From assembly GCF_014861395.1 (NCBI RefSeq), contig NZ_RRYV01000016.1, positions 1 through 41,194 on the forward strand: 41,194 bases of DNA, given 5' to 3'. Of this stretch, positions 9,282-20,316 are shown piece by piece (position 1 is the first letter of the stretch; every line of letters begins with the position of its first letter). The notes beneath the pieces were generated by a model. That model saw only the letters and a program-made list of their open reading frames with translations. It was not told where the DNA came from and made no database searches. This stretch comes from Psychrobacter sp. FME13. Lineage in GTDB: Bacteria > Pseudomonadota > Gammaproteobacteria > Pseudomonadales > Moraxellaceae. Position numbers and translations under genes: made by a program.

Positions 9282-12200
9282 TTGAAAGATTTACTCGATA
9301 TCATGCAGAGCCCTACCGGCAACGGTAATCAAGAGTTTGATAGCATTCAAATTACTTTAGCCTCACCTGACGTGATTAAATCATGGTCACATGGCGAAGT
9401 AAAAAAACCTGAAACCATTAACTATCGTACGTTTAAACCTGAACGTGATGGTCTGTTTTGTGCCAAAATCTTTGGTCCAGTAAAAGATTTCGAATGTTTA
9501 TGTGGTAAATATAAGCGCCGTAAGTTCCAAGGCGTTATCTGTGAAAAATGTGGCGTAGAAGTTACGACTGCGAAAGTACGTCGTGATCGTATGGGCCACA
9601 TCGATTTGGCTAGCCCAGTTGCACATATTTGGTTCCTAAAATCATTACCAAGCCGCATCGGTCTATTGTTAGACATGACGCTACGTGATATCGAACGCGT
9701 TCTATATTTTGAAAGCTATATCGTGACTGAGCCTGGTCTAACCAGTTTAGAAAGATACCAGTTGCTTGACGATGAAGATTACTTCAAAGCCCTTGAAGAG
9801 TTTGGTGATGAGTTCACTGCCAAAATGGGTGCTGAAGCTGTTCAAGATTTATTGAAAGATATCGATATTGATTTAGAGATTGATGAGCTACGCGAAGCGA
9901 TTCCGCAAACAGGTTCTGAGACTAAACTTAAAAAGATGTCTAAGCGTCTTAAGTTGTTAGAAGCATTCCGTGATTCTAACAACAAGCCTGAGTGGATGGT
10001 AATGAACATATTGCCAGTACTACCACCAGATTTGCGTCCGCTAGTACCACTAGAAGGTGGTCGTTTTGCAACGTCAGATCTAAACGATCTGTATCGCCGT
10101 GTTATTAACCGTAACAATCGTCTAAAGCGTCTGCTTGAGCTAAGTGCTCCTGATATCATCGTACGTAACGAAAAACGTATGTTGCAAGAATCAGTCGATG
10201 CGTTGCTAGATAACGGTCGTCGCGGTCGTGCGATTACTGGTAGTAATAAACGTCCATTGAAATCTTTGGCTGATATGATCAAAGGTAAACAAGGTCGTTT
10301 CCGTCAGAACTTACTTGGTAAGCGTGTTGATTATTCTGGTCGTTCTGTGATTGTTGTTGGTCCAACACTACGTTTACATCAGTGTGGTCTACCGAAGAAA
10401 ATGGCACTAGAGCTATTCAAGCCATTTACTTATAACAAACTATTGTCTCATGGTTTGGCAACGACGATTAAAGCTGCTAAAAAAATGGTAGAGCGTGAAG
10501 AACCACAAGTGTGGGACATGCTGGCCATGGTTATTCGTGAGCATCCAGTGCTTCTTAACCGTGCACCAACACTTCACCGTTTGGGTCTACAGGCATTTGA
10601 GCCAGTACTGATCGAAGGTAAAGCAATCCAATTGCATCCGCTCGTTTGTACTGCATTTAACGCCGATTTTGATGGTGATCAGATGGCTGTTCACGTGCCA
10701 TTGACGCTAGAAGCCCAGCTTGAATCACGTGCGCTGATGATGTCTACTAACAACATCTTGTCACCTGCGAACGGCGATCCAATCATCGTGCCATCACAGG
10801 ATGTTGTACTAGGTCTATATTACATTAGTCGCTCGTCTATCAATGCCAAAGGCGAAGGCATGATCTTCTCGACCGTCAATGAAGCATTGCGTGCTATTGG
10901 GTCAAACGATTTGCATGTAAACGCTAAAATCAAAGTGCGTGTCACTGAGACGCATATTGACGAAGAAGGTAACCAAACCAAAGAAGTTAGTATCAAAGAT
11001 ACTGTTGCTGGCCGTTTGTTGATCTGGAACATCATGCCTAAAGGTATGACGTTTGAAGAGTGTAACCAAGAAATGACGAAGAAAAACATTTCAGGTCTCA
11101 TCAACTCTTGTTATCGTAAAGTAGGCGTTAAAGAAAGTGTTATGTTTGCTGACCAATTGATGTATCTTGGTTTTGCTCAAGCGACACTATCGGGTGTTTC
11201 TATCGGTATTGACGATATGGTCATTCCACCACTGAAAAAGAAAATTATTGAAGCGGCTGAAGGCGAAGTTCGCGAAATCGAAGATCAGTTCGAGCAAGGT
11301 TTTGTGACTGCCGGTGAGCGTTATAACAAAGTGGTTGATATCTGGTCACGTACCAATGACAAAGTCGCTAAAGCGATGATGGACAATTTGGCAACTGATA
11401 AAGTAACCAACGCACAAGGTATCGAGGACGAGCAGAAATCGTTCAACTCTATCTTTATCATGTCAGACTCTGGTGCTCGTGGTAGTGCGGCTCAGATTCG
11501 TCAGTTGGCTGGTATGCGTGGTCTGATGGCTAAACCAGATGGTTCTATCATTGAAACACCGATTAAAGCCAACTTCCGTGAAGGTTTGACGGTATTACAG
11601 TACTTCATCTCAACTCACGGTGCTCGTAAAGGTCTAGCAGATACGGCACTGAAAACGGCTAACTCAGGTTACCTGACTCGTCGTTTGGTTGATGTGGCAC
11701 AAGATTTGGTTATCACCAGTGACGACTGTGGTACTGAGCAAGGCTTGCTCATGAAACCCCATATTCAAGGTGGTGAAATCATTGAGAAACTAGGTGATTT
11801 AGTACTTGGTCGTGTGACTGCGCGTGATGTTACTTACAATGATGATGCTGATAAAGTATTGATTCCAGCGGGTACTTTGATTGATGAGCATTGGGTCAAC
11901 GTGCTTGACGAAAATGCCATTGATGATATCTGGGTACGCTCAGTGATTACCTGTGATGTTGAGCATGGTGTGTGTTCACAGTGTTATGGTCGTGATTTGG
12001 CTCGTGGTCATAAAGTTAACATTGGTGAGTCAGTCGGTGTTATGGCTGCACAGTCTATTGGTGAACCTGGTACCCAGTTAACCATGCGTACTTTCCACGT
12101 GGGCGGGGCAGCAAGTTCAGCATCTGTGGATAATAGCATCTCAGTTCGTAATGCTGGTCAAGCACATTTCGAAAACATGAAGACTGTACAACATACTGAT

Positions 12201-13499
12201 GGTCACTTGGTTATCGTATCACGTTCAGCTGAAATCGCATTGACCGATGAGCTTGGCCGTGAGCGTGAGCGCTATAAAGTACCTTATGGTTCAAGCGTGC
12301 TTGTGAAAGACGAAGAACAGGCTGAAAGCGGTCAAACTATCGCAAAATGGGATCCGCATACGCATCCAATTATCACAGAATTTGCTGGTACAGCACGCTT
12401 TAGTGATATCACCGACGGTATGACTGCCACAGTGAAAGTAGATGATGCCACTGGTATGAGCTCATTTGAGATTCTTGCTACTCGTGACCGTTCAAGCTCA
12501 GCAAAAGACTTGCGTCCTGCAATTATCTTGAACACTGACGAAGGTAAAGAAGTGGTTTACTTCTTGCCTGCTGAAACCATCATTCGCGTTAGCGATGGTG
12601 AAAAAGTAGCAGCAGGTTCGATTCTAGGCCGTGTACCACAAGCTTCTTCGGGTACTAAAGATATTACTGGTGGTCTACCGCGTGTTGCTGACTTGTTCGA
12701 AGCACGTCGTCCAAAAGATCATGCCATCATGGCAGAAATGACCGGTGTGGTTAGCTTTGGTAAAGAGACTAAAGGTAAAAACCGCTTCATTATTACTAAT
12801 GAAGATGGTGAAGTACATGAAGAGCTAATCCCGAAATGGCGTCAAATCAATGTCTTTGAAAATGAGACAGTGGCACGTGGTGAAGTGATTGCTGATGGTC
12901 CACAGAACCCACATGATATCTTGCGTCTAAAAGGTCAGACTGCGCTTGCTGATTATATCGTCAACGAAGTACAGGACGTTTATCGCTTGCAAGGTGTGAA
13001 AATCAACGACAAGCATATCGAAGTTATTATTCGTCAGATGCTGCGTAAAGTCGAGATTACTGATGGTGGTGATTCAAACCACTTTAAAGGTGATCAGGTA
13101 GAGTATGCCGATATCAAAGCATTGAATGCAAAACTAGAAGCGGAAGATAAATTCCCAGTACAGTTTGAGCGTCAACTGTTAGGTATCACTAAAGCAAGTC
13201 TGGCAACAGAAAGCTTTATCTCAGCGGCTTCTTTCCAAGAAACTACGCGTGTCCTAACGGCTGCTGCTGTTACTGGTAAAGTAGATGAATTACGTGGTTT
13301 GAAAGAGAACGTCGTTGTTGGTCGTTTGATTCCTGCAGGTACTGGTCTTGCTTATCATAAAACACGTAAAGAACAAGCGGATCAAAAGCTACAAGATAAA
13401 GATCTTAATGCAGCGTTTGATATGACGGCAACCACTGATAGCAAAGACTTTGCTAGCTTTGATGAAGCCTTTGCACAAGAACTAAATCAAGATCATTAA
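9282..13499 (+). CDS. rpoC: DNA-directed RNA polymerase subunit beta'
   Basis: Beta' carries the catalytic magnesium site. The 1405-residue protein starts [10 protein letters not shown] from a TTG codon. No in-frame ATG gives the family N-terminus, and GGAGAAG lies 5 nt upstream, so the TTG start is well supported. The N-terminal zinc ribbon has C72, C74, C87 and C90. The catalytic NADFDGD loop is at residues 460–466. The second zinc site has C816, C891, C898 and C901. The trigger-loop/bridge region around [19 protein letters not shown] is intact. A strong terminator follows the stop codon by about 30 nt. Confidence 0.99.
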   Translation: MKDLLDIMQSPTGNGNQEFDSIQITLASPDVIKSWSHGEVKKPETINYRTFKPERDGLFCAKIFGPVKDFECLCGKYKRRKFQGVICEKCGVEVTTAKVRRDRMGHIDLASPVAHIWFLKSLPSRIGLLLDMTLRDIERVLYFESYIVTEPGLTSLERYQLLDDEDYFKALEEFGDEFTAKMGAEAVQDLLKDIDIDLEIDELREAIPQTGSETKLKKMSKRLKLLEAFRDSNNKPEWMVMNILPVLPPDLRPLVPLEGGRFATSDLNDLYRRVINRNNRLKRLLELSAPDIIVRNEKRMLQESVDALLDNGRRGRAITGSNKRPLKSLADMIKGKQGRFRQNLLGKRVDYSGRSVIVVGPTLRLHQCGLPKKMALELFKPFTYNKLLSHGLATTIKAAKKMVEREEPQVWDMLAMVIREHPVLLNRAPTLHRLGLQAFEPVLIEGKAIQLHPLVCTAFNADFDGDQMAVHVPLTLEAQLESRALMMSTNNILSPANGDPIIVPSQDVVLGLYYISRSSINAKGEGMIFSTVNEALRAIGSNDLHVNAKIKVRVTETHIDEEGNQTKEVSIKDTVAGRLLIWNIMPKGMTFEECNQEMTKKNISGLINSCYRKVGVKESVMFADQLMYLGFAQATLSGVSIGIDDMVIPPLKKKIIEAAEGEVREIEDQFEQGFVTAGERYNKVVDIWSRTNDKVAKAMMDNLATDKVTNAQGIEDEQKSFNSIFIMSDSGARGSAAQIRQLAGMRGLMAKPDGSIIETPIKANFREGLTVLQYFISTHGARKGLADTALKTANSGYLTRRLVDVAQDLVITSDDCGTEQGLLMKPHIQGGEIIEKLGDLVLGRVTARDVTYNDDADKVLIPAGTLIDEHWVNVLDENAIDDIWVRSVITCDVEHGVCSQCYGRDLARGHKVNIGESVGVMAAQSIGEPGTQLTMRTFHVGGAASSASVDNSISVRNAGQAHFENMKTVQHTDGHLVIVSRSAEIALTDELGRERERYKVPYGSSVLVKDEEQAESGQTIAKWDPHTHPIITEFAGTARFSDITDGMTATVKVDDATGMSSFEILATRDRSSSAKDLRPAIILNTDEGKEVVYFLPAETIIRVSDGEKVAAGSILGRVPQASSGTKDITGGLPRVADLFEARRPKDHAIMAEMTGVVSFGKETKGKNRFIITNEDGEVHEELIPKWRQINVFENETVARGEVIADGPQNPHDILRLKGQTALADYIVNEVQDVYRLQGVKINDKHIEVIIRQMLRKVEITDGGDSNHFKGDQVEYADIKALNAKLEAEDKFPVQFERQLLGITKASLATESFISAASFQETTRVLTAAAVTGKVDELRGLKENVVVGRLIPAGTGLAYHKTRKEQADQKLQDKDLNAAFDMTATTDSKDFASFDEAFAQELNQDH

Positions 13500-13528
13500 T
13501 AGTCTTTGATATATTCTTAGTTTACTAG

Positions 13529-13557
13529 AAAAGCCAGCCTTAGTTGCTGGCTTTTTT
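13529..13557 (+). terminator. Terminator after rpoC
   Basis: AAAAGCCAGC (13529–13538) pairs with GCTGGCTTTT (13546–13555) around a 7-nt loop, ending in a T run. It closes the rpoBC transcription unit. Confidence 0.9.
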
Positions 13558-13642
13558 ATGCCTATTATAAACTAAAATAACGTAAAACTGAGGGTAAGCA
13601 GTATGCTTTTTGGGTTAACCTTTATGGATCTAGCAGCAGTTT

Positions 13643-13671
13643 TTGTTAGCTGATATAGTTTCTTGTATAAT
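13643..13671 (+). promoter_or_regulatory. Sigma70-type promoter for the downstream small gene
   Basis: TTGTTA (13643–13648) and a perfect TATAAT (13666–13671) are spaced by 17 bp. The predicted start near 13,678 gives a leader of about 200 nt before the ATG at 13,879. Between 13,500 and 13,878 I see only the rpoC terminator, this promoter and the leader; no gene is supported there. Confidence 0.6.
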
Positions 13672-13878
13672 TTATTCGACAGACCTTGATCGTAGTTCAT
13701 TAAGAACCATGTTATGAGCTGTGATATAGTTAAAGAAATATAAAATGGGTATAAGACAGCCGACTGTAGATTGTACGAGTAGTGCATCTAAGGAGAATAA
13801 CGCGGTAGCGGTTTAGCCGTTCGCTGACTGTAGCTGCAACTTATTAGCACTTATTATTAATATAAGGATAAATAGCAA

Positions 13879-14406
13879 ATGGCAGGTAAAACTCGTGTTG
13901 CCAAGTATCAAGCCGATCGAACCAATCAAAAACTGTATTTTTGTCGTCTGTCCTGTCAATCAGCAGGGGCGACTAATGATAAGCAGCTATACCAAGCGCA
14001 TTGTGAGACTGCTATTTTTCACTTATATGGCGCTTTTCTCGCATTTACCCAAGAGCTTGGTTATTTCTACAGTTTAAACATTCCAACCCCCACATTGTCA
14101 GATATCGAAAAAGCATTGAGTGAGCGTACGCAGGTATCTCCTGAGATTCAGCGTTTACAGCAGATAAGACAACAGGGGTTTCTTGCAAATATAGAGCGTG
14201 CTTATCAGCGTTGTTTGTATGCCGTACAGCCTGATACGATCATAGATGAAAAGTCAAGTAGTGAGACAGCGCAGTCTTCGGATCTGATTGTTAATGTGGT
14301 TACTTTATCAAACCAATGGTTACCAGATGAGGCAACGATACGTGAATGGCGCCAGCAGTTTTTAGATTTGATTGAACAACTACGTGCTGGTATGGTTGAG
14401 TTTTAG
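13879..14406 (+). CDS. Conserved hypothetical protein, DUF6586-like
   Basis: The 175-residue soluble protein has no signal peptide or membrane span. Its pattern recalls small uncharacterised proteins of Pseudomonas (family DUF6586, from memory): an N-terminal TNQKLYF segment, an alanine-rich helix ending in a FHLYGAFLAF motif (about residues 57–66), a tyrosine-rich ELGYFYSL stretch, and a C-terminal EWRQQFLDLIEQLRAGMVEF tail. No function is known to me. It has its own promoter and a 200-nt leader. An AAGGATAA ribosome binding site precedes the ATG. It converges on ponA with a terminator between them. Confidence 0.8.
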   Translation: MAGKTRVAKYQADRTNQKLYFCRLSCQSAGATNDKQLYQAHCETAIFHLYGAFLAFTQELGYFYSLNIPTPTLSDIEKALSERTQVSPEIQRLQQIRQQGFLANIERAYQRCLYAVQPDTIIDEKSSSETAQSSDLIVNVVTLSNQWLPDEATIREWRQQFLDLIEQLRAGMVEF

Positions 14407-14450
14407 TAGAATTTAGCTTAAAGATAAATAGATACGCATGCATATTCTAT

Positions 14451-14496
14451 AAAAATAATAAAACCCCTACTCAATAGCATGAATAGGGGGGTTATT
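14451..14496 (-). terminator. Terminator of ponA, possibly shared with the convergent gene
   Basis: CCCCTA (14464–14469) pairs with TAGGGG (14484–14489). Read on the minus strand the stem is followed by TTTTATTATTTTT, so it best serves ponA. On the plus strand the T tract is short, so termination of the gene ending at 14,406 would be weaker. Confidence 0.7.
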
Positions 14497-14525
14497 GTCT
14501 AATATGCACTGGTTGTATCGATGAT

Positions 14526-17141
14526 TTATTCTGGCATCGGTGGTAGCGATTCGACTGGCGTTGCTGACAATGGGTTTTGTGGTACACCATCATTATTACC
14601 GCGATTAGTAGTTCGTGGTGTCTGTGGACTTAACTCAGGTTCAGGCGTTAAGGGCGTACGCTGCTGTGTTTGCGTAGTAACTGGCTTTTCTGATGTATCT
14701 GGCTCGCTACTTTCATCATTATCCTTAGTTTCTACAGTCTTTTTCTGCAGTCTTCTAGAGGTAAAGCCTTGTTCGTTGGGTACCCATTGGCGAGGCGTAT
14801 TCTTGAGCTGAGCTCTCATAAAATCCATCCAAACTGGCAATGCTGCCACACCACCATATTCGCGGCGGCCCATGGTTGATGGCTGATCAAATCCCATCCA
14901 CACTACCGTTGCATTAGTAGGATGGAAACCTGCAAACCAAGCATCTTTTGCATCATTAGTGGTACCTGTTTTACCACCAATATCACTACGTCCCAAAGCT
15001 TTTGCTCGTACGGCTGTACCACGTTGTACCACATCACGCAATATATCTGCCATATCAAAAGCAACTCTAGGTTCTAATATTCGAGGGGCTTGCTTGGCCA
15101 ACTCATACTGAGCTGGAGGTGCTTTTAAACGATCAGATTGTGGACTTGCATCATAGATACTCAAATCGATGCTCTCGTCACTGTTTTCTACTGCATCTAG
15201 GTTTTGTTGGTTAGTAGATGTTGCATTACTTGCAGTCTTATCTGAATTTTCAATTGAAGCTTCATAGTCTTCGACTGCTTTTTTATTCATTGCTTCGAGT
15301 TTTTCGTTGAAACATTTAGCGCAGGCTTGTTGAGGATTGGCTTGGAATAATAGTTTGTTGTTATAGTTATAAATCTGTTCAATGAAGTAAGGTTGTATGC
15401 GATGACCACCATTTGCAAAAGTTGAATAAGCAGTTGCCATCTGCAACGGTGTCGCTTGTCCTGCTCCCAGTGCTAACGATAAAGTTGTTGGAAGTTTTTC
15501 TTTATCAAGACCAAATTCATCTAGTAGATTGAGTGTATCAGTGATACCAATGGCTTGTAATAGACGGATAGATACTAAATTACGTGATAAATATAAACCA
15601 CGACGTAGAGTGATATCCCCTAAAAAGCGTCCATCGGAGTTTTTAGGTTTCCAGCCACCTACTTGGATAGGATTATCTGAGACCATCGTATCTGGACGAT
15701 AGCCCTTTTTGAGAGCTGATGTATAGACAAGCGGTTTAATTGTTGACCCAGGTTGCCGCCAGCCTTGTAAGGCTCGATTGAACTTGTTGTGATTAAAATC
15801 AAAGCCTCCGATTAAGGCATTAACTGCACCAGTCGAAGGATTTAGAGAAACTAGGCTGCTTTGTATCTTAGGGATTTGCGCTAATTGCCAATTACCGTTG
15901 GCTGTTGGTATTAGACGAATGATGTCGTTTTCACTGACTATTTGACTGGCGTTACTAGGAGCGTAACCGATACGATTCACAGAAATATATTTGCGAGCCC
16001 AGTTCATACCTGACCAATTAACGGTGACACTTTCACCTGAAGGCATCGTCGCTTCAAAGCTGCGCGAATTGACTTTAGTAACTTTGGCAGGGGACATGCT
16101 GCTATAGCGACGGAAGTTTTCTAGTGGTTCGTCGTTTGCTTCAGCACCGCGCCAACCATGTCGATGATCATAAGCAACTAAACCTTTAAGCACTGCTGCT
16201 TCTGCGTCTGTTTGCGCTTCACTGTCAATGGTAAGACGTACTCGCCAACCGCTATGCATTACCTGCTTACCATAGCGATTAACCAACGTAGCGCGTGTCA
16301 TTTCTGCCAGATATGGCATATTCACATCAAGTTTTTCTTTATAAAGTTTAATACCAATAGGTGAGGAAATTGCCTCATCACGTTCTGCTTCGGTAATATA
16401 GCCCAGTTCATGCATGCGACCGATAATCCAGTTACGGCGAGTCAATGCACGTTCAGGATTGGCAACAGGGTTGTATTTAGAAGGAGCTTTTGGCAGACCT
16501 GCCAACATTGCTGTTTCAGCAATAGTAAGGTTGTCTAGTGATTTACTATAATATTTTTTGGCAGCGGCACGGACACCATAGGCACCTTCACCTAAGTAGA
16601 TTTTGTTGACATACAATGTCAAAATATCATTTTTACTGAGTTCGTCTTCAATTTTACGTGCTAAGAACAATTCAGTCAGTTTGCGATTTAAAGTACGTTC
16701 TGAACTTAAAAAGTAGTTTTTGGCGACCTGCATGGTGATAGTAGAACCACCAGTTTGGCTATCGTCATCGGTGACCGCTTCAGTAACGGCACGTCCTAAC
16801 CCTTTAATGCTGATACCGCTATGTTGAAAAAAAGAGGCATCTTCTGCTGCCAAAAAAGCATGTGTTAAGTTGTCAGGAATCTCGTCAAATGTAATGGGTA
16901 GGGATAGACGATTACCGTATTGACCAATCAATTTGTCATCACTGCTGTATATTTGTAATGGCATCTCTAGTTTTGCTTTCTTGATCTCTTGAGTGCTAGG
17001 CAAGGTTGGCGATAAATACATCGCCATACCATAAAAACCAATAGGCACAGCAAGCGCTAAGATAACCGCTAACGCTAAGCAGGCAACAAAAAGCCCTACC
17101 AAAAAATGAATAAGGCGGGCGGTAGCATTTTCTTTGATCAT
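14526..17141 (-). CDS. ponA: Penicillin-binding protein 1A (bifunctional transglycosylase/transpeptidase)
   Basis: This class A PBP polymerises lipid II into glycan strands and crosslinks the peptides at the outer face of the inner membrane. The 871-residue protein has an N-terminal membrane anchor (about residues 10–40). The GT51 domain has catalytic E100 in AAEDASFFQHSG and the GGSTITMQVAKN motif. The transpeptidase domain has S466-T-I-K469, SRN and KTGTTNDAKDAWFAGFHP. A CAKC motif follows in a long linker. The last ~75 residues are Pro/Thr/Glu-rich and probably disordered. I chose the ATG at 17,141; a TTG 15 bases upstream is possible but less likely. It is divergent from pilM, as in Pseudomonas. 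Confidence 0.96.
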   Translation of the reverse strand: MIKENATARLIHFLVGLFVACLALAVILALAVPIGFYGMAMYLSPTLPSTQEIKKAKLEMPLQIYSSDDKLIGQYGNRLSLPITFDEIPDNLTHAFLAAEDASFFQHSGISIKGLGRAVTEAVTDDDSQTGGSTITMQVAKNYFLSSERTLNRKLTELFLARKIEDELSKNDILTLYVNKIYLGEGAYGVRAAAKKYYSKSLDNLTIAETAMLAGLPKAPSKYNPVANPERALTRRNWIIGRMHELGYITEAERDEAISSPIGIKLYKEKLDVNMPYLAEMTRATLVNRYGKQVMHSGWRVRLTIDSEAQTDAEAAVLKGLVAYDHRHGWRGAEANDEPLENFRRYSSMSPAKVTKVNSRSFEATMPSGESVTVNWSGMNWARKYISVNRIGYAPSNASQIVSENDIIRLIPTANGNWQLAQIPKIQSSLVSLNPSTGAVNALIGGFDFNHNKFNRALQGWRQPGSTIKPLVYTSALKKGYRPDTMVSDNPIQVGGWKPKNSDGRFLGDITLRRGLYLSRNLVSIRLLQAIGITDTLNLLDEFGLDKEKLPTTLSLALGAGQATPLQMATAYSTFANGGHRIQPYFIEQIYNYNNKLLFQANPQQACAKCFNEKLEAMNKKAVEDYEASIENSDKTASNATSTNQQNLDAVENSDESIDLSIYDASPQSDRLKAPPAQYELAKQAPRILEPRVAFDMADILRDVVQRGTAVRAKALGRSDIGGKTGTTNDAKDAWFAGFHPTNATVVWMGFDQPSTMGRREYGGVAALPVWMDFMRAQLKNTPRQWVPNEQGFTSRRLQKKTVETKDNDESSEPDTSEKPVTTQTQQRTPLTPEPELSPQTPRTTNRGNNDGVPQNPLSATPVESLPPMPE

Positions 17142-17180
17142 AAGAAGACTTATCAATTAAAATTTGCAACAGATAGGGGT

Positions 17181-17186
17181 ATTATA
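17181..17186 (-). promoter_or_regulatory. Candidate -10 box of ponA
   Basis: The minus strand reads TATAAT here, about 40 nt before the ponA ATG, but no good -35 sequence lies at the right distance. It may need an activator, or it may not be used. Confidence 0.35.
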
Positions 17187-17250
17187 CCTTGAACAAAATA
17201 AGCAGGGCATAATAAATGTGTAAGTTAGACTCAATAAGTTATATAAATGC

Positions 17251-17279
17251 TTGAATCTATCTATTAAGTAAAGTATTGT
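17251..17279 (+). promoter_or_regulatory. Candidate promoter of the pilMNOPQ operon
   Basis: TTGAAT (17251–17256) and TATTGT (17274–17279) are 17 bp apart, each with four of six consensus matches. They lie 57 nt before the pilM GTG within the 194-bp intergenic region shared with divergent ponA. Confidence 0.35.
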
Positions 17280-17335
17280 ATTCAATTATTACAAATAACT
17301 ATCAGATTGTACACTTAATATAAGGTATAGAGTTT

Positions 17336-18391
17336 GTGAGGCTATTTACTTCCAAAAATCAACATTTGATTGGTGTGGATATCTGTGCCACCTCAGTGAA
17401 ATTGGTTGATATACAGCGCCAACAAGGCATGTTTCATCTAAAATCTTATGGTATTGAGAGGCTGCCGGAAGGTATAGTCGTCGATAAACTTCTCTTAGAT
17501 ACTGAAGCGGTTGGTAATATTATTACTAGCTTAGCTAAACGTTGCCAAGTGGCTGGTGCTGATGCTGCTACTGCGGTCTCAGGGTCAGCCGTCATTACCA
17601 AAATTATCGATATGGACAAATCGCTAAGCGATGTTGAGCGTGAAGCTCAAATACGCTTAGATGCCGATCAATATGTCCCTTACCCATTAGAAGACGTTAA
17701 CTTGGATTTTGAAGTGGTCGGTCCTTCTTTAGCCAGTGACGAGATGGTGCAGGTGTTGCTTGCGGCGTCTCGCTCAGAAAACGTCGATCAACGAGTTGAT
17801 GCACTAACCTTTGGTGGGTTACAGACTAAGGTTGTCGATATTGAGTCTCACGCGATTGAGCGTGCTTTTGGACTCATGGTAGATAATTTACCGAGTAATC
17901 CAGAGTTGGTCGCATTGGTTGATATTGGACATAATCAAACGACATTATACGTCGCCAAAAACGGTGAGTTTATATACAGTCGTGAGCAGTTGTTTGGTGG
18001 TGTTCAACTGACAGAAGCAATACAAAACCGTTATGGGTTATCCGCTGAAGAAGCTGCAATAAGCAAGCGTGAAAACACGTTGCCTGATGATTATCACCCT
18101 GATGTATTGATTCCTTTTATTGAAAGTACGATTCAACAAATTACTCGATCATTACAGTTTTATTTTTCTTCGAGCCAATACAGCAGTATTGATCACGTAG
18201 TGCTGGCTGGCGGTAGCAGCTCTATTGCGGGTCTTGCAGGTATGGCACAACAAAAACTTGGTGTGACTGTTAGTACTGCGAATCCTTTTATTAATATGAC
18301 CATTGCACCGAATATTGATAATGAGCAACTAGCAATTGATGCACCAAGCCTAATGGCCGCATGCGGTCTTGCGTTAAGGAGCTTCGACTAA
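17336..18391 (+). CDS. pilM: Type IV pilus assembly protein PilM
   Basis: PilM is a cytoplasmic actin-like ATP-binding protein that docks on the N-terminal tail of PilN and links the inner-membrane alignment complex to the pilus motor. The 351-residue protein has the actin-fold phosphate motif GVDICATSVKLVDI (about residues 13–26), the second motif VDIGHNQTTLYV, and the adenosine motif AGGSSSIAGLAGM near the C-terminus. Translation starts at GTG, with AAGG upstream, giving the usual MRLF-type N-terminus. The stop codon overlaps the pilN ATG by one base. Confidence 0.97.
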   Translation: MRLFTSKNQHLIGVDICATSVKLVDIQRQQGMFHLKSYGIERLPEGIVVDKLLLDTEAVGNIITSLAKRCQVAGADAATAVSGSAVITKIIDMDKSLSDVEREAQIRLDADQYVPYPLEDVNLDFEVVGPSLASDEMVQVLLAASRSENVDQRVDALTFGGLQTKVVDIESHAIERAFGLMVDNLPSNPELVALVDIGHNQTTLYVAKNGEFIYSREQLFGGVQLTEAIQNRYGLSAEEAAISKRENTLPDDYHPDVLIPFIESTIQQITRSLQFYFSSSQYSSIDHVVLAGGSSSIAGLAGMAQQKLGVTVSTANPFINMTIAPNIDNEQLAIDAPSLMAACGLALRSFD

Positions 18392-19044
18392 TGGCTCGTA
18401 TTAACCTCTTACCCTGGCGACAAGAAGAGCGCGAACGTCGCAATAAAGAATTTATAACTTTGGTAGTAGCGGTGACTCTGCTGGCTTTACTGGCAGCATT
18501 TGCTTCATGGAGTTATTTTAACAATGCGCTTGATGAACAACGTGATGCAAATGCTTTGATTGAACAGGAAAACACCCGTTTAGACACAGTATTAGTTGAA
18601 ATTGATAGTCTAGAGCAGCGGCGTGAAGATATCATTTCACGGATGCAGGTTATTCAAGATTTGCAAGGCCGACGCCCTGTGCCTGTACGTTTATGGGATG
18701 ATCTTGCAAAAGCCATGCCTCCAGCACTTTACTTAAATAATTTAAAACGTGAAGGCGATACGCTTACTCTCACAGGTTTAGCGGATAACCCAAATGTTGT
18801 GTCAAGTTTGATTCGCAATCTTGATAAGAGCAAATGGATGGATGGCTCAGCTGTTAGTAACATTCAACAGAATATCAATGCTTATGAATCTGCTCCAGTG
18901 CTTAACAGTACGGTTACTACTGGTACGCAACCACGTCCTGCTTATCCTGAAGACAGCTATGTTCAGTTTGTAGTAACGACTAAAGTTCAGTCAGAGTCAG
19001 CCAAACCTGATGACGCTAGTACTAGTCTTGGAGGTGAGTTATGA
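18391..19044 (+). CDS. pilN: Type IV pilus assembly protein PilN
   Basis: PilN is a bitopic inner-membrane protein forming dimers with PilO. The 217-residue protein begins MARINLLPWRQEER, containing the conserved INLLPWR motif that binds PilM. One membrane span follows (about residues 26–46), then a periplasmic coiled coil (about 48–90) and a ferredoxin-like domain. An in-frame ATG lies 30 bases upstream within pilM, but AAGGAG at 18,376–18,381 and the family N-terminus both support the start at 18,391. The stop overlaps pilO (ATGA). Confidence 0.97.
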   Translation: MARINLLPWRQEERERRNKEFITLVVAVTLLALLAAFASWSYFNNALDEQRDANALIEQENTRLDTVLVEIDSLEQRREDIISRMQVIQDLQGRRPVPVRLWDDLAKAMPPALYLNNLKREGDTLTLTGLADNPNVVSSLIRNLDKSKWMDGSAVSNIQQNINAYESAPVLNSTVTTGTQPRPAYPEDSYVQFVVTTKVQSESAKPDDASTSLGGEL

Positions 19045-19757
19045 AGCTTAGCCGTAAAAAAAGTCTAATCAAAAACAAAAAAGCGGCCTCTAAAACAAAG
19101 AAGCAGTTTGATTTGCAGGAGTTTCGTCGCAGTTTTGAATCGTTGGATTCTGAAAACTATGGCAGTTGGCCATTACCAGTAAAAGCAACCGTAATCGGGC
19201 TGATTGTTACGCTTATAGTGGCATTAGCATGGGCCCTACCGATTAGTAGCAAAATTGATGAAATAAAGGCTGCTGAGAGTCAGCAAAAGACTTTACTAGA
19301 TAGTTACCGTGAAAAAGAATCACGGGCACGTCATTTAGAAGCCTACAAAGCACAAGTAGTTCAAATGGAAACTGAGTTTAATACTTTGCTTGATCAGTTG
19401 CCAAAAGAAACACGTGTGTCAGAGTTAGTAGAAGGTATCAACATGACGGGCGTGGGTAGTAACATACGTTTTCAAGATATTTCGGTTGAGCCTGAAATTG
19501 AAAAGGAATTCTTTATTGAGCAACCTATTCGTATTGCTGCGTTAGGTGAATACCACCAGTTTGGTAGTTTTATTAGTGGTCTTGCTGCTCTACCGCGAAT
19601 CATTACTATGCATGATTTTGAAGTTAGCAATCCGAAGCCAACTTTGGATGTTTTACCGGAGCTTAATTTGGTACTGCAAACCAAAACTTATCGCTCAAAA
19701 GAAGTAAATTCTGAGAGTGATACTGAAGCTACTACTGATAATGCAGGAGGCAACTAA
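19041..19757 (+). CDS. pilO: Type IV pilus assembly protein PilO
   Basis: PilO pairs with PilN to form the periplasmic part of the alignment complex that supports PilP and PilQ. The 238-residue protein has a basic cytosolic tail, one membrane span (about residues 48–68), a coiled coil (about 70–115), and a periplasmic domain with the typical LLDQLPKETRVSELVEGIN segment. GGAGGTGAG precedes the ATG, which overlaps the pilN stop; its own stop overlaps the pilP ATG. Confidence 0.96.
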   Translation: MKLSRKKSLIKNKKAASKTKKQFDLQEFRRSFESLDSENYGSWPLPVKATVIGLIVTLIVALAWALPISSKIDEIKAAESQQKTLLDSYREKESRARHLEAYKAQVVQMETEFNTLLDQLPKETRVSELVEGINMTGVGSNIRFQDISVEPEIEKEFFIEQPIRIAALGEYHQFGSFISGLAALPRIITMHDFEVSNPKPTLDVLPELNLVLQTKTYRSKEVNSESDTEATTDNAGGN

Positions 19758-20290
19758 TGACTATTCAAAAACTGCCTACGCTATTGGCCTTAAGCATTGC
19801 TGTTTTATCGATAACAGGTTGTACAGATCGTATTGGTATGGCAGAGCAAGCAATGACGGACATACGTAATCAGCCTGCACAGCCTATCGAGCCACCGCCC
19901 AAGGCTGAGCTGGTAGAAGATTTTGTCTATAGTGCCAGTGCCCAGCGCAGTCCATTTTTACCACCGAGTTTAGTGAATGCACAAGGCCCTACTACTTCTA
20001 TCGACGGCGTGCGCCCTGATCCTGCAAGGGTAAAAGAACAATTGGAACAATATGAATTAGCGCAACTGGTCTTTCGCGGTGTTGTTACTTCACCTGAAGG
20101 TCAAGAGTATGCGTTGATACAGCGTCCTGATGGTTCAGTCGCGAATGTTAAAGTAGGTGATTATCTTGGCGTAAATAACGGCCGTATTGTTGAAATCACG
20201 CCGACTCAGATTAACTTGATTGAAATTGTGCCAGACAGCCGCGCAGGGTTCGTTGAAAAACCCCAGTCGTTGGTTTCCCCTATAAGCTAA
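19757..20290 (+). CDS. pilP: Type IV pilus lipoprotein PilP
   Basis: PilP is an inner-membrane lipoprotein that connects PilN/PilO to the secretin PilQ. The 177-residue product has a signal peptide with a lipobox (ITGC, Cys at residue 22), a flexible proline-containing linker with SAQRSPFLPPSL that contacts PilO/PilN, and a C-terminal beta-sandwich domain (about 90–165) with QYELAQLVFRGVV and VKVGDYLGVNNGRI. The start overlaps the pilO stop by one base and is preceded by GGAGG. Confidence 0.96.
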   Translation: MTIQKLPTLLALSIAVLSITGCTDRIGMAEQAMTDIRNQPAQPIEPPPKAELVEDFVYSASAQRSPFLPPSLVNAQGPTTSIDGVRPDPARVKEQLEQYELAQLVFRGVVTSPEGQEYALIQRPDGSVANVKVGDYLGVNNGRIVEITPTQINLIEIVPDSRAGFVEKPQSLVSPIS

Positions 20291-20316
20291 GTCGGCAGAT
20301 TTTTGAGGAATAAATA

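Noticed and set aside
9422-12535. Several antisense frames of 60–150 codons opposite rpoB, rpoC and gltB
   Set aside because: They mirror the codon bias of the real genes, lack ribosome binding sites and show no family features.
13754-13825. 23-codon frame in the leader of the DUF6586-like gene
   Set aside because: Too short, with no clear ribosome binding site and no recognisable features.
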